NCBI RefSeq assembly: GCF_000372465.1
Contig: NZ_AQUZ01000015.1
Location: 62,001 to 126,000 of the forward strand
DNA from: Kribbella catacumbae DSM 19601
Lineage (GTDB): Bacteria; Actinomycetota; Actinomycetes; Propionibacteriales; Kribbellaceae
Length of the DNA stretch: 64,000 nucleotides
Direction: 5' to 3'
Made by a program: the position numbers and the translations under genes. Positions within the stretch are counted from its first letter, which is position 1. Every line of letters starts with the position of its first letter. The notes under the pieces were generated by a model, which had not been told where the DNA came from, made no database searches, and saw nothing but the letters and a program-made list of their open reading frames with translations. Shown here piece by piece: positions 33,358 through 41,894 of the stretch.

Positions 33358-34469
33358 GAGGCCAGCTCCTCTCTGGTGGCGTGCTCGCGGTGTGCGACTT
33401 CCTCGCGGACCAGCGGGATGACGTAGCGGCCGAAGTCGACGGCGTCGTCGTAGATGTCGTAGCCGCGCGCCGAGAAGATGCGTACGCCGAGGTCGTAGTA
33501 GTCGAGCAGCGCGGCGGCGACCGTTTCCGGCGTACCGACCAGTGCGGTGGAGTTGCCGCCGCCACCGGTCAGGCCGGTCGGCGCCGTCCACAGCGCCCGG
33601 TCGTGCCGCTCGCCGGCCTCGACGGCCTGCAGGAGCCGCTGGGATCCCGCGTTCTCCGGCGTCTTCCGCGGATCGCGGAACCGTGGCGCCGCAGTACCGG
33701 AGGCCTGGACCGTCTTGATCCGGCCGAGGATGCTCTCCGCCTTCGCCCAGGCGAGTTCCTCGGTCGGCGCCAGGATCGGGCGGAAGGCGATCTGGATGAC
33801 CGGTCGATCCGCGCGCCCGGCCTTGGCCGCTTCGGCGTCGATCGTGGCCAACTGCTTCTTCGTACCCGCGAGCGGCTCACCCCACAACGCGAAGATGTCC
33901 GCCTCCGCCGCACCGACCGCGTAGGCCGCCGCCGACGACCCGCCGAACGAGATCCTGGGCCGCGGCTGCTGCAAGGGCTTGATGTCCGCCACGAACCTCT
34001 CGAACTGATAGTGCTGCCCCGAGAAGTCGATCCGCTCCTCAGAAGTCCAAGCCTGCTTGAGGATCTGGATGAACTCCCGGGTCCGCCCGTACCGGTCGTC
34101 CTTGGCCAGGAAATCCCCCTCGGCCGCCTGATCCGCGGTCGATCCACCAGTGATCACATGTACTTCGAACCGCGCGCCGCTGAGGTGGTCGAGCGTCGCG
34201 AAGGTCTTCGCGGTCAGCGTCGGATACGCCACGTTGGGCCGGTGGGCGACGACCAGGTTGATCCGGTCCGTCTTGCCCGCGACGTACGCCGCCACCTGCG
34301 ACGGATCGGGTGAGCCCGAGTGGTAAGCGAAGAGGATCCGGTCCCACCCGTTGTCCTCGTGGGCTCTGGCGAGCTTGGCTGTGTAGTCCAGATCGAGGGC
34401 GGCACCGGTTCGTGGTGTGACCTCGCTGGCGGGGTTCGTCCCGGCGATGCCGAGGAACTCAACTGGCAT
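33354..34469 (-). CDS. LLM-class FMN-dependent monooxygenase, SsuD/alkanesulfonate type
   Basis: The 371-residue bacterial-luciferase-like TIM barrel has FLGIAGTNPASE, YHSGSPDPSQVAAY, VAHRPNVAYPTLTAKTFATL, the FMN segment VHVITGGSTADQ and FGGSSAAAY. It resembles SsuD and related oxygenases that release sulfite from sulfonates or split sulfur compounds with reduced flavin. An SsuE-like flavin reductase gene is two genes upstream. ATG at 34467-34469; the gene start overlaps the FAD gene end by 11 bases. Substrate unknown. Confidence 0.87.
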   Translation of the reverse strand: MPVEFLGIAGTNPASEVTPRTGAALDLDYTAKLARAHEDNGWDRILFAYHSGSPDPSQVAAYVAGKTDRINLVVAHRPNVAYPTLTAKTFATLDHLSGARFEVHVITGGSTADQAAEGDFLAKDDRYGRTREFIQILKQAWTSEERIDFSGQHYQFERFVADIKPLQQPRPRISFGGSSAAAYAVGAAEADIFALWGEPLAGTKKQLATIDAEAAKAGRADRPVIQIAFRPILAPTEELAWAKAESILGRIKTVQASGTAAPRFRDPRKTPENAGSQRLLQAVEAGERHDRALWTAPTGLTGGGGNSTALVGTPETVAAALLDYYDLGVRIFSARGYDIYDDAVDFGRYVIPLVREEVAHREHATREELAS

Positions 34470-36402
34470 GGCGTTGACCTGCTTTCTGCGATGAGACAGC
34501 AACTACCTGGAGAAGACGCCGGGCGACCGCGTCGTTCTGGCGGAAGCCCGGGCCGTTGAAGTACGGCCGGGAGAATCCCGACGAGCCTGCGGACCCCGAC
34601 ACCGACGGCCCGAGGAGGAACAGCGATGGGTGGACCCTGCCGTCGGCCTTGATCGCACGACAGTCGCCGTCGGCTTTGAGCTGGCCACCACCGAGGCCGG
34701 TGCCGTCCGAGGCGACCAACTGATCCGCCGCGAGCAGCCCCGACTCGAGCAGCCCGGTCAGCAGCGGATCCGTGGTCGCGAGCACGTCCGGCCGCGGCAA
34801 TCGAGCCTCCACGAAGGCGCGAGCCTCGATCTCCCCCGGCAAAGCGGGGCTGGAGGCAACAAAGCGATCGTTGCTCAGCGCAACTTGCAACGAGGGTCCG
34901 GCGAACCGCACCAGACCGGCCCGATGCAGCGCGAGCAACTCCTCCAGCCGGCGCGGCGGCGGACCACTGGCCACGAAGGAGAAGAACCCGTGCCACTCGG
35001 TCTCGACATGCCGGACCCGATCCTCGTCGGACAGCCGGCCGGCCGTGATCGCCGCCGAGAGCACGCTGTAGACACTCAGCAACGCGTTGAAAACCGCCAG
35101 ATCAGCCGAGTACTCCGAATCGGCGCGGCGCAGCAGATCGGTCTCGACCAAGCGCACCAACTCACGATCCAGCTGGTCGCGATCCGCGAAGAACGCCCCG
35201 GCCAGCGGCCGATCGACCTCCGCCAGCACGAACCGGTCCTCCCGCGCGGGCACCGCCGCTTCCACCGCCGCGGCGAATTCAGGTGCTGTAGGCAACGTCT
35301 TGTCGAGTACTTCGAAGAATTGTTGCCACGGCCACCTGCTTCGCTCTGGATGCGCCAGGAACAGTTGCTGGTAGTGAGCGAAGGTGAGCTCCTTGTCCAC
35401 CAACGGCCGCACCTGCGTCTGGAAGTCGAGCACCCCGTCGCCCAACGCGTCCAAGGCCGCGACCGTCAGATACCGCGTGGGAACGGGAGTCGTTCCGGCC
35501 ACGGTGTAGCCGAGCTTCGCGTGGTACGGGACGCCGCGCCGCGACCCGACGTACAGGATCGGTTCGTTGCCGGAGCGGTTGTACTCGAGCCGCCCGGTGC
35601 AGTCGTCGTACCAGCCGCCGCGGCCCTCGGTGAGCAGGACCATCAGGTCGATGAACGCCTGCCCGAAACCGCGGACGATGACCGGTTCGCCCGGCCGCAG
35701 CTCGCTGAGGTCGACGTCGGCGGTGTACCCGGGCGGGATGTAGGTGAGGCCGGCCGACGAGGCGGAGTCCGCCATCGCCGCCTCGTCGGCCGTCGGCGCC
35801 CGATCGAGGTACCCGAGGGCGAGCACGACAGCGTCGGCCTCCAGCACCTCCCCCGACGCCAGTACTACGCGGTGGCCCGCTCCCCAGTCCGGGGTGAGCG
35901 ACACCGCACGTTCGAGGTGAGTCGTGACGCTGACGCCGGGCGGGAGCGACCGGAGTACGCGATCCCAGACCCAGCTCAGGTACTCCGCCTGCAGCAACCG
36001 CGGCGGGAAGGCCATCGGCCCGGGCGGCTCCAGCCCGGCCTCCTCCAGCAGCGTCGCGCCGGCGCCGTTCGCCCAGGTGGCGAGGTCCGGCCCGGGCACG
36101 ATCGGCCCGCCGCAGGTGACCGACTCATCGGTGAAGATCGTGACGTCGGAGGCCATCGAGTTCATCCAGAGCAGCCGCGACTGCTCCCGGCGCCAGATCC
36201 GCCCGCCACCGGCCGGGTAGGGATCGACCACGTGGATCCGCACCTCGCGATCCCCGAGCAACTCCTCCGCACTGGCGGCGAATCGCTCAAGCAGCCCAAC
36301 CGTCCGCGGGCCGCCGCCGACGAACACGATCGTGGTCGGGTTCGGGCCGGGGTACTGGGCGGTCCGGCCGGATCCATCGATTGTCGTCAGTCGCCGGCTC
36401 AC
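34459..36402 (-). CDS. FAD/NAD(P)-binding protein (HI0933/DUF-type oxidoreductase), 647 residues
   Basis: The N-terminus carries a Rossmann FAD motif, FVGGGPRTVGLLERFA (near residue 30), and GGGRIWRREQSRLLWMNSMA, characteristic of the NAD_binding_9 family. A second nucleotide site is visible around EADAVVLALGYLDR. The C-terminus ends with GGQLKADGDCRAI and SGFSRPYFNGPGF. Related proteins include N-hydroxylating and other flavoprotein oxidoreductases of unclear role. The GTG overlaps the upstream stop (GTGA). It is embedded in a sulfur-uptake-like operon, so oxidation of an organosulfur substrate is plausible. Confidence 0.75.
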   Translation of the reverse strand: MSRRLTTIDGSGRTAQYPGPNPTTIVFVGGGPRTVGLLERFAASAEELLGDREVRIHVVDPYPAGGGRIWRREQSRLLWMNSMASDVTIFTDESVTCGGPIVPGPDLATWANGAGATLLEEAGLEPPGPMAFPPRLLQAEYLSWVWDRVLRSLPPGVSVTTHLERAVSLTPDWGAGHRVVLASGEVLEADAVVLALGYLDRAPTADEAAMADSASSAGLTYIPPGYTADVDLSELRPGEPVIVRGFGQAFIDLMVLLTEGRGGWYDDCTGRLEYNRSGNEPILYVGSRRGVPYHAKLGYTVAGTTPVPTRYLTVAALDALGDGVLDFQTQVRPLVDKELTFAHYQQLFLAHPERSRWPWQQFFEVLDKTLPTAPEFAAAVEAAVPAREDRFVLAEVDRPLAGAFFADRDQLDRELVRLVETDLLRRADSEYSADLAVFNALLSVYSVLSAAITAGRLSDEDRVRHVETEWHGFFSFVASGPPPRRLEELLALHRAGLVRFAGPSLQVALSNDRFVASSPALPGEIEARAFVEARLPRPDVLATTDPLLTGLLESGLLAADQLVASDGTGLGGGQLKADGDCRAIKADGRVHPSLFLLGPSVSGSAGSSGFSRPYFNGPGFRQNDAVARRLLQVVAVSSQKAGQRHAS

Positions 36403-37283
36403 GACGCCACCTGCAACCTGGCCGACAACACCCGCCGGCCAAGCCCCTGCCGCCGATGTAGATGCGAAGTCCACATCCGCTTCACCTCGGCGGTCTGGTC
36501 GTCGTACCGGCGAAGGGCGCCACCGGCAACGGTCTGCCCACCGTGTCGCAGCAGCACGAAGGCGCCACCACGCTCCGCATGGAAGTCCGACGGCGGAACT
36601 TCGGTCAGCAGCGTGTTCTCGTTGCTCCGCCCGTACCGCGTGCTGTACTCGACCACCAGATCGGCCAGCAGTGGCGCCGCCTCCGGATCCTCCGGCCGAG
36701 CCCGCACGACTTCAAGCGCAGCCGTCTGAACGGGCACACTCTCCACCACCTGCTCGCCTTCCACCGTGGACAAGAACGCCTCGGTCACCTCGTAGAGCGG
36801 CACCGAAGCGGCCGGATCCAACAGCAGCCCGCCTCCGTCGTACAGGCGGATGTGCGACGACAACACGAACCAGCCCTGCCCGATCGAGCCGGCCCCAAGG
36901 CTCGTAAGGACAGGCCGTAGCGCGTAGTCGATCACCAGCACATGCGCCGGCGTCCCACCCGTTGCCAATGGCAACACTGGCTTGCCCCGCAATGCGTACT
37001 GCGGCAGCAGATCGAGGAAAACCTTCAGCAATCCCGCGTACGCCGCCTTGTAGACCGGCGTCGTCACCACGACCGCATCGGCCGCGGCGAGCACCGAGAC
37101 CGCCTGCGCGATCGCCGGATCGTCCGCCTGCCCACGCAGTAGCGGCGAGGCAGGCAGGTCGCGCAGGACGATCGGCGTGACCCGATGGCCGTGGCTGAGC
37201 AGCCGCTTGGTCAGATAGGAGCGCACGGCGTCGGTCCTGGACACCTCGGACGGACTACTGGAGATGGTCGCGATAGTTGCCAT
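36399..37283 (-). CDS. SsuE-type NAD(P)H:FMN reductase fused to a truncated GNAT domain
   Basis: Residues 1-about 180 form a flavodoxin-fold FMN reductase (ATIATISSSPSEVSRTDA, VVTTPVYKAAYAGLLKVFLD, LATGGTPAHVLVID), the usual donor of FMNH2 to SsuD-like oxygenases. Residues 190-294 are a GNAT N-acetyltransferase start (VPPSDFHAERGGAFVLLRHG, VKRMWTSHLHRRQGLGRRVL). It ends directly after the RRQGLG acetyl-CoA loop, so the C-terminal half of GNAT is missing. The stop overlaps the next GTG. The GNAT part is either vestigial or serves in binding. Confidence 0.8.
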   Translation of the reverse strand: MATIATISSSPSEVSRTDAVRSYLTKRLLSHGHRVTPIVLRDLPASPLLRGQADDPAIAQAVSVLAAADAVVVTTPVYKAAYAGLLKVFLDLLPQYALRGKPVLPLATGGTPAHVLVIDYALRPVLTSLGAGSIGQGWFVLSSHIRLYDGGGLLLDPAASVPLYEVTEAFLSTVEGEQVVESVPVQTAALEVVRARPEDPEAAPLLADLVVEYSTRYGRSNENTLLTEVPPSDFHAERGGAFVLLRHGGQTVAGGALRRYDDQTAEVKRMWTSHLHRRQGLGRRVLSARLQVAS

Positions 37284-37299
37284 TAGCCCCTTACTCCTC

Positions 37300-38244
37300 T
37301 CACTTCTGCTTGTTCTTGGGCAGGCCGGGCGGATTGATCTCGGACTTGCCGACTGCTTCGTTCGCGACGTTCCAGCGGGCCAGCACCTTGGCGTAGCTGC
37401 CATCGGCGATCACCGCGTTCAGCGCTGCCTGGTAGGCCTTCACCAGGCCGCTGTCCTTCTTGGTGGTGGCCGCGATCAGCCCTTGCAGCGTCGCTCCGGC
37501 GCCGGAGAACTTGCCGATCGTCTCCGTCTGGCCGCCCACCTTGACGTGGTAGGCGACGTTCGGGTTCGGCCCGAAGTAGGCGTCGATCCGGCCCGACGAC
37601 AGCGCCAGATAGGTGTCAGACGGGCTCTGGAAGTACTTGATCGAGGCGGCCGGCAGGCCGGCCTTGACGTTCTCCTCGTCCCAGTCGACCAGGATCTTCT
37701 CCTGGTTGGTCCCGGTACCGACCGCGATCGTCTTGCCGGCCACGTCCTTGCCGCCGGTGATCTTCCAGTCGCCCCCCTTCTTCGCCTCGAACGCGATGTC
37801 GTCCTTGCGGTAGGTGGCGAAGTCGTACTTCTGCTTGCGCTTCTCGGTCACCGTGATGTTCGCGAAGCCGACGTCGTACTTCGCCGAGTCGAGCCCGACG
37901 AACAGGTTCTCCCAGCTGGTCACCTGGTAGTCGGGTTTCAGCCCGAGCGCGCTCGCCACCAAGGTGGCGAGGTCGATCTCGATCCCGATCGGGGTCTTGT
38001 TGTCGTCGGCGACGAAGCCGAGCGGCGGACTGCCGATGGTGCCGCCGACGACGAGGGTGCCGCGGTCGCGGACCTTGGCCGGCAACAGCGCGGCAGCCGC
38101 CTCGTTCCTGCTTGTCGTCACCCGGTTCTGCTCGGGCGACGTGTTGACCCCACCGAGCTCGGCGCTGGTGTTCTGGGTAGCAGTTGGATCGGCGCCGCAT
38201 CCCACCAGCTGGAGGGCTGCGATGGCGAGCAAAGATCTTTTCAT
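37300..38244 (-). CDS. Polar-amino-acid ABC transporter substrate-binding lipoprotein
   Basis: The 314-residue protein has a lipoprotein signal (MKRSLLAIAALQLVGCG, lipobox LVGC) and a family 3 solute-binding domain: GTLVVGGTIGSPPLGFV, IGIEIDLATLVASALGL, KYDVGFANITVTEKRKQKYD. It captures an amino acid or sulfur-containing analogue outside the cell. The ATPase stop overlaps its ATG (TGATG), placing permease, ATPase and binding protein in one unit. Confidence 0.9.
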   Translation of the reverse strand: MKRSLLAIAALQLVGCGADPTATQNTSAELGGVNTSPEQNRVTTSRNEAAAALLPAKVRDRGTLVVGGTIGSPPLGFVADDNKTPIGIEIDLATLVASALGLKPDYQVTSWENLFVGLDSAKYDVGFANITVTEKRKQKYDFATYRKDDIAFEAKKGGDWKITGGKDVAGKTIAVGTGTNQEKILVDWDEENVKAGLPAASIKYFQSPSDTYLALSSGRIDAYFGPNPNVAYHVKVGGQTETIGKFSGAGATLQGLIAATTKKDSGLVKAYQAALNAVIADGSYAKVLARWNVANEAVGKSEINPPGLPKNKQK

Positions 38245-39008
38245 CAGAGGACCTTGGAGATGAAGGCGCGAGTGCGCTCGTGGGCAGGGTTGTCCAGTAC
38301 TTCGTGCGGCGGGCCGGACTCGACGATCACGCCGCCATCCATGAAGACCACGGTGTCGGCGATCTCCCGGGCGAACCCGATCTCATGGCTGACGACGACC
38401 ATCGTCGAGCCGTCCCGGGCGAGCTCCTTGATCACGTCGAGCACCTCGCCGACCAGCTCCGGGTCGAGCGCGCTGGTCGGTTCGTCGAACAACAGCACCT
38501 TTGGTCGCAAGGCCAGTGCCCTCGCGATGGCTACTCGTTGCTGTTGCCCGCCGGACAGCCGGCGCGGGTACACGTCGGCCTTGTCGCCGACGCCGACCCG
38601 TTCCAGCAGTTGACGCGCGATCGGCTCGACGTCGCGGCGCTTACGGCGCTGCGCCGAGACCGGTGCCTCCACGACGTTCTGCAAGGCGGCCAGATGACCG
38701 AACAGATTGAAGTTCTGGAAGACGAACCCGACCTGCGACCGCTGGCGCAGGATCTCTCGTTCACGCAGCTCGTAGAGCTTGTCGCCGCGGCGCCGATAGC
38801 CGATCAGCTCGCCGTCGATCCGGACCAGACCGCGATCGACCTTCTCCAGATGGTTGATCGACCTGAGCAGCGTGGACTTGCCGGAGCCGGACGGCCCGAG
38901 GATCACCGTCACGGTACCGGCCCGGACCTGCAGGTCCACGCCCCTCAGGACTTCAAGTGTCCCGAAGCTCTTGTGGACACCTTGAAGATCGAGCATCACG
39001 GCCGTCAT
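38244..39008 (-). CDS. Amino-acid ABC transporter ATPase (GlnQ-type)
   Basis: The 254-residue NBD has Walker A LGPSGSGKST, Q-loop FVFQNFNLF, signature LSGGQQQRVAIARALAL, Walker B VLLFDEPTSALDPE and H-loop VVSHEIGFA. The match is to the polar-amino-acid importer ATPases (GlnQ/HisP). The ATG at 39006-39008 overlaps the permease stop. The longer frame upstream is noise. Confidence 0.93.
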   Translation of the reverse strand: MTAVMLDLQGVHKSFGTLEVLRGVDLQVRAGTVTVILGPSGSGKSTLLRSINHLEKVDRGLVRIDGELIGYRRRGDKLYELREREILRQRSQVGFVFQNFNLFGHLAALQNVVEAPVSAQRRKRRDVEPIARQLLERVGVGDKADVYPRRLSGGQQQRVAIARALALRPKVLLFDEPTSALDPELVGEVLDVIKELARDGSTMVVVSHEIGFAREIADTVVFMDGGVIVESGPPHEVLDNPAHERTRAFISKVL

Positions 39009-39967
39009 GACGCGGCCTTTGCCGTCAGCGCGCGCCAGGTTCGGCGTACCCGCTCGATCGGGGTCGGTGGCAACTCGCGGCTGGTGCCGCGAGCGAAGTA
39101 CCGCTCCAGATAGAACTGTGCGATCGACAGCAGGGTGGTCAGCACGATGTACCAGACCGTTGCCACCATCAACAACGGAACCACCCGGCTGTTCCGGCCG
39201 TAGATCACCTGAACCTGATAGAAGAGCTCGGGGATCGCCATCACCGAGACGATCGAGGTGCCCTTGAACAGGCTGATCACCTCGTTCGCGCCGTTCGGCA
39301 GGATCGAGCGCATCGCCTGCGGCAGTACGATCCGGAAGAACTGCCGCAATCGTGGGATCCCGAGTGCGGCAGCGGCCTCCAACTGCCCCTGGTCGACCGA
39401 GATGATGCCGCCACGGATGATCTCGGCGGCGTACGCGGCCTGGTGCAACGCCAACCCCAGTACTGCGGCGCCCAGCGGCCCGAACAGGCTGTTCGTACTG
39501 AAGTGCACGAACTCCGGACCGAACGGGATCCCCAGGCTCAGCTCCTGGTAGAGATAGGCCAGGTTGAACCAGAACAGCAACTGGACGATCAACGGGATCG
39601 AGCGGAACGCCCAGATGTAGCCCCAGGCAACTACTTGCAGGAACGGGCTGCCGGCCAGCCGCATCGAGGCGATCACCGCACCGAGCGCAAAGCCTAGAAC
39701 CGTTCCGTACAAGGTCAGTTGCAGGGTCACCGCGAGCGCGGAGAAGATCGTCCGGGTGGTGAAGAACTGGAAGAACGTCGGCCAGTCCCAGCCGGGGTTG
39801 GTGATCAGACCGTGCGCGAACATCGCCAGCAGTACCAGGACGACGGCGACGCCGACCCAGCGCCACGGGTGCCGTCGACCGATCACTGGCAGATCGGCGT
39901 CGGGCGGCGTGGTGCTGTGGGGTGGATCGGCGGCGGCAGTGGCCGAGGTCAGCGAAGTGGTCGTCAC
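39005..39967 (-). CDS. Amino-acid ABC transporter permease (HisM/GlnP family)
   Basis: The 320-residue membrane protein has about five to six spans and the HisMQ/GlnP signature RSIPLIVQLLFWFNLAYL and the EAA loop AAALGIPRLRQFFRIVLPQAMRSI, split here as AAALGIPRLRQFF and RIVLPQAMRS. The first 35 residues are a cytosolic, Thr/Pro-rich lead. First gene of the operon after the leader peptide. Confidence 0.92.
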   Translation of the reverse strand: MTTTSLTSATAAADPPHSTTPPDADLPVIGRRHPWRWVGVAVVLVLLAMFAHGLITNPGWDWPTFFQFFTTRTIFSALAVTLQLTLYGTVLGFALGAVIASMRLAGSPFLQVVAWGYIWAFRSIPLIVQLLFWFNLAYLYQELSLGIPFGPEFVHFSTNSLFGPLGAAVLGLALHQAAYAAEIIRGGIISVDQGQLEAAAALGIPRLRQFFRIVLPQAMRSILPNGANEVISLFKGTSIVSVMAIPELFYQVQVIYGRNSRVVPLLMVATVWYIVLTTLLSIAQFYLERYFARGTSRELPPTPIERVRRTWRALTAKAAS

Positions 39968-40039
39968 AGAAGGCTCCCGGGCGGACGGGCAGGCGGGGGG
40001 TGACGCGGCACCCGCTCAATCCGCGGGCACGGCGCTGCG

Positions 40040-40062
40040 GACGGACCCGTTGACGGGCCGTC
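40040..40062 (-). terminator. Attenuator-like hairpin between leader peptide and permease
   Basis: GACGGCCCG-TCAA-CGGGTCCGTC (minus strand) is a strong hairpin with one bulge, about 25 bases after the leader stop. It is well placed to end transcription or block translation when the leader is read through. No T-run follows. Confidence 0.5.
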
Positions 40063-40087
40063 ATGACAGGGGTGCTTCAGAGAGCAG

Positions 40088-40174
40088 TCAGAGCAGACAG
40101 AGGGCGCTGGAAACGCGCTGCAGATCGATGTGGAGACGGTAGTAGGCGAGTTCGCGTCGCGCTGGTTCTGACAT
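40088..40174 (-). CDS. 28-residue Cys-containing leader peptide of the sulfur-type operon
   Basis: Too short for standard gene calls. It starts MSEPARRELAYY and contains RLHIDLQRVSSALC, which is the conserved pattern (R-x-HIDL-x-R-x-xS-A-x-C) of actinobacterial leader peptides upstream of cysteine and sulfur genes. GGGAG stands six bases before the ATG. The penultimate codons, including a Cys codon, make ribosome stalling under cysteine starvation plausible. Annotated from the motif and position, not from measured data. Confidence 0.8.
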   Translation of the reverse strand: MSEPARRELAYYRLHIDLQRVSSALCLL

Positions 40175-40511
40175 CACCGTCTCCCTTCCTCGGACCTGAT
40201 GGTTCCAGTATGGGAGGGCGGTGAATGTTTAGTAAGTCGGTCGACAAACCTCTCATATTCTGGACGTTTCATCACGGCTTCCAGGGCCGCAGGTCGCTGC
40301 GACTCGGGTGATCCCGATCACGTCCGCTTTCAACTACCCACGAGTCCCAGCCACGCCTGACGATCGACGGGCGGGAGTACGAAGATCACCGTGGGTAGTG
40401 AGATTCGGTGATCTGGTCGCAATGCGCGTTTGAGGTGTTCGTTACCTCCCCGTTATGGTCATTGGGCCGCTGGGGAGGACCCCGGCGGCAACTCGACTCT
40501 GGAAGGCTCTC
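40175..40511. other. Divergent promoter region, leader peptide / M23 peptidase
   Basis: No gene is visible. It holds the promoter of the sulfur-type operon (no confident -35/-10 found) and, closer to the peptidase, two overlapping inverted repeats (40333-40399 and 40383-40414). I do not see a good c-di-AMP (ydaO) riboswitch. Confidence 0.5.
40333..40414. promoter_or_regulatory. Two mutually exclusive inverted repeats upstream of the M23 peptidase gene
   Basis: ACTACCCAC (40333-40341) pairs with GTGGGTAGT (40391-40399). AGATCACCG (40383-40391) pairs with CGGTGATCT (40406-40414). The two structures share base 40391 and compete. Either a repressor site or an RNA switch is possible. Confidence 0.45.
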
Positions 40512-41429
40512 GTGTCCCCTCACCATGACGTGTCGGAAGCAGGACGTGCGGCACCTCGTCGTACTCCGGCCGGCGCGCGTCGGGTGGCGAAGCACCGCCT
40601 GACCCGTCGCTCCTCCTCCCGTGGCGTCCAGCTGGTCGGCCTGACCGCGGCCCTCGCGGCCGCCGCCGGCACCAGCGCCGTCGCAGTCTCCCCGTCCTCC
40701 GGTCCGGCCAATGCCGGCACCAGCGCCACCTCCAGCCAGCTCGACGCGATGACCATCGCCCGAATCGAGCGCCGTGAACTCGCCTCGCGAGACGCGTCGC
40801 GCTTCGACCTGTCGCTCGAGTCGACCCGCAAGGCAGAGGCCGCCGCGGCCGCCGTGGCCAAGGCCCGCGCCGCCAAGCTGGCCGCGAACGCGACCTTGAC
40901 CAAGCGCCGCGCCCTGGCGCTGGCGGCGGCGAAGGCACTCGCGGCCCGCAAGGCGGCCGCCGTCGCCAAGGCAGCAGCAGCCGCGAAGGCCGCTGCGATC
41001 GCCAAGGCAGCGGCAGAGGCCAAGGCAGCGCCCAAGGTCGTGCTGCCGACCACCGGCTACCGCCTGACCGCCACCTTCGGTCAGGCAGGCGGACGCTGGG
41101 CACGCAACCACACCGGCCTCGACTTCGCGGCCCCGCTCGGTACGCCGATCCGCTCCGTGATGGCCGGCGAAGTGATCCAGGCAGCCTACGAAGGCGCCTA
41201 CGGTCGACAGGTGAAGGTCCGCCACGCCGACGGCACCGTCACGTCGTACAGCCACATGTCCGAGTTCACCGTCTCCGTCGGCGACACGGTCCAGGCCGGC
41301 AGCCAGGTCGGATCGATCGGCGTCACCGGCAACACGACCGGCCCGCACCTGCACTTCGAAGTACTGCCCGGCGGCGACGGCTCGATCAACCCGGCGCCCT
41401 GGCTTCGCGAGCACGGTGTCAATCCGTAG
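40512..41429 (+). CDS. Secreted M23-family peptidoglycan endopeptidase with Ala/Lys coiled coil
   Basis: The 305-residue protein has an N-terminal signal segment (RRSSSRGVQLVGLTAALAAA), an Ala/Lys/Arg-rich coiled coil (about residues 85-190) and a C-terminal LytM domain with the zinc motifs HTGLDFAAP and HLHFEV. It cuts peptide cross-links in the cell wall or activates other hydrolases. GTG at 40512 follows GGAAGG. The coiled coil probably tethers it to the envelope. Confidence 0.88.
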   Translation: MSPHHDVSEAGRAAPRRTPAGARRVAKHRLTRRSSSRGVQLVGLTAALAAAAGTSAVAVSPSSGPANAGTSATSSQLDAMTIARIERRELASRDASRFDLSLESTRKAEAAAAAVAKARAAKLAANATLTKRRALALAAAKALAARKAAAVAKAAAAAKAAAIAKAAAEAKAAPKVVLPTTGYRLTATFGQAGGRWARNHTGLDFAAPLGTPIRSVMAGEVIQAAYEGAYGRQVKVRHADGTVTSYSHMSEFTVSVGDTVQAGSQVGSIGVTGNTTGPHLHFEVLPGGDGSINPAPWLREHGVNP

Positions 41430-41431
41430 CT

Positions 41432-41731
41432 CTAGAGAAACTTGGCTAGATCGAGGCTGTCGACGTACTGGCCCTCGATCAGGAACTCGCGTGGGTGGGT
41501 TCCTTCGACGACGTAACCGTGGCGCTCGTAGAGTCGCCTTGCGACGGCGTTCGTGCCGTGGACCTCGGCGACCAGATGCGCGTCCGGGCCACTGCGCTCG
41601 CTGAATAACGTGGTCTTGTCGGGCGCCGTCAGCGACGGGAAACCCGAGGACCCATCCCACGCCGTCAACTCGATCTGCAGCAACGCCGCCTCATCCGCCT
41701 CGACCGCCCGCCGCACAGGCACTTCACCCAT
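41432..41731 (-). pseudogene. GNAT acetyltransferase with in-frame central deletion
   Basis: This 99-residue frame joins a GNAT N-terminus (VRRAVEADEAALLQIELTAW, SGPDAHLVAEV) directly to a GNAT C-terminus (GTNAVARRLYERHGYVVEG). The 60 or so residues normally between, including the RxxGxG acetyl-CoA loop, are absent. The joint is in frame and no stop intervenes, so it is either a non-enzymatic remnant or a short relative. Convergent with the M23 gene. Confidence 0.7.
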
Positions 41732-41894
41732 CTCCCCTCCTCACCCGATACCGGGGGCACCCGGACCGCCACCACATGCCAAGCCGGCGACCAGCTGGGT
41801 CGAGAGGCTCAGCCACGCCTGACCCACCGAGGCAATGGCACGCGCCAGCGGGGTTGGTGTGTGATGGCGGTCCGGAGTGGCAAGTGCAAGTGGT

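Noticed and set aside
34630..36729. 699-residue plus-strand open frame
   Set aside because: Shadow of the FAD protein and the flavin reductase, both of which carry clear motifs.
40230..40511. c-di-AMP (ydaO) riboswitch upstream of the M23 peptidase
   Set aside because: Common for such genes, but I could not match its conserved segments; only the two inverted repeats are clear.
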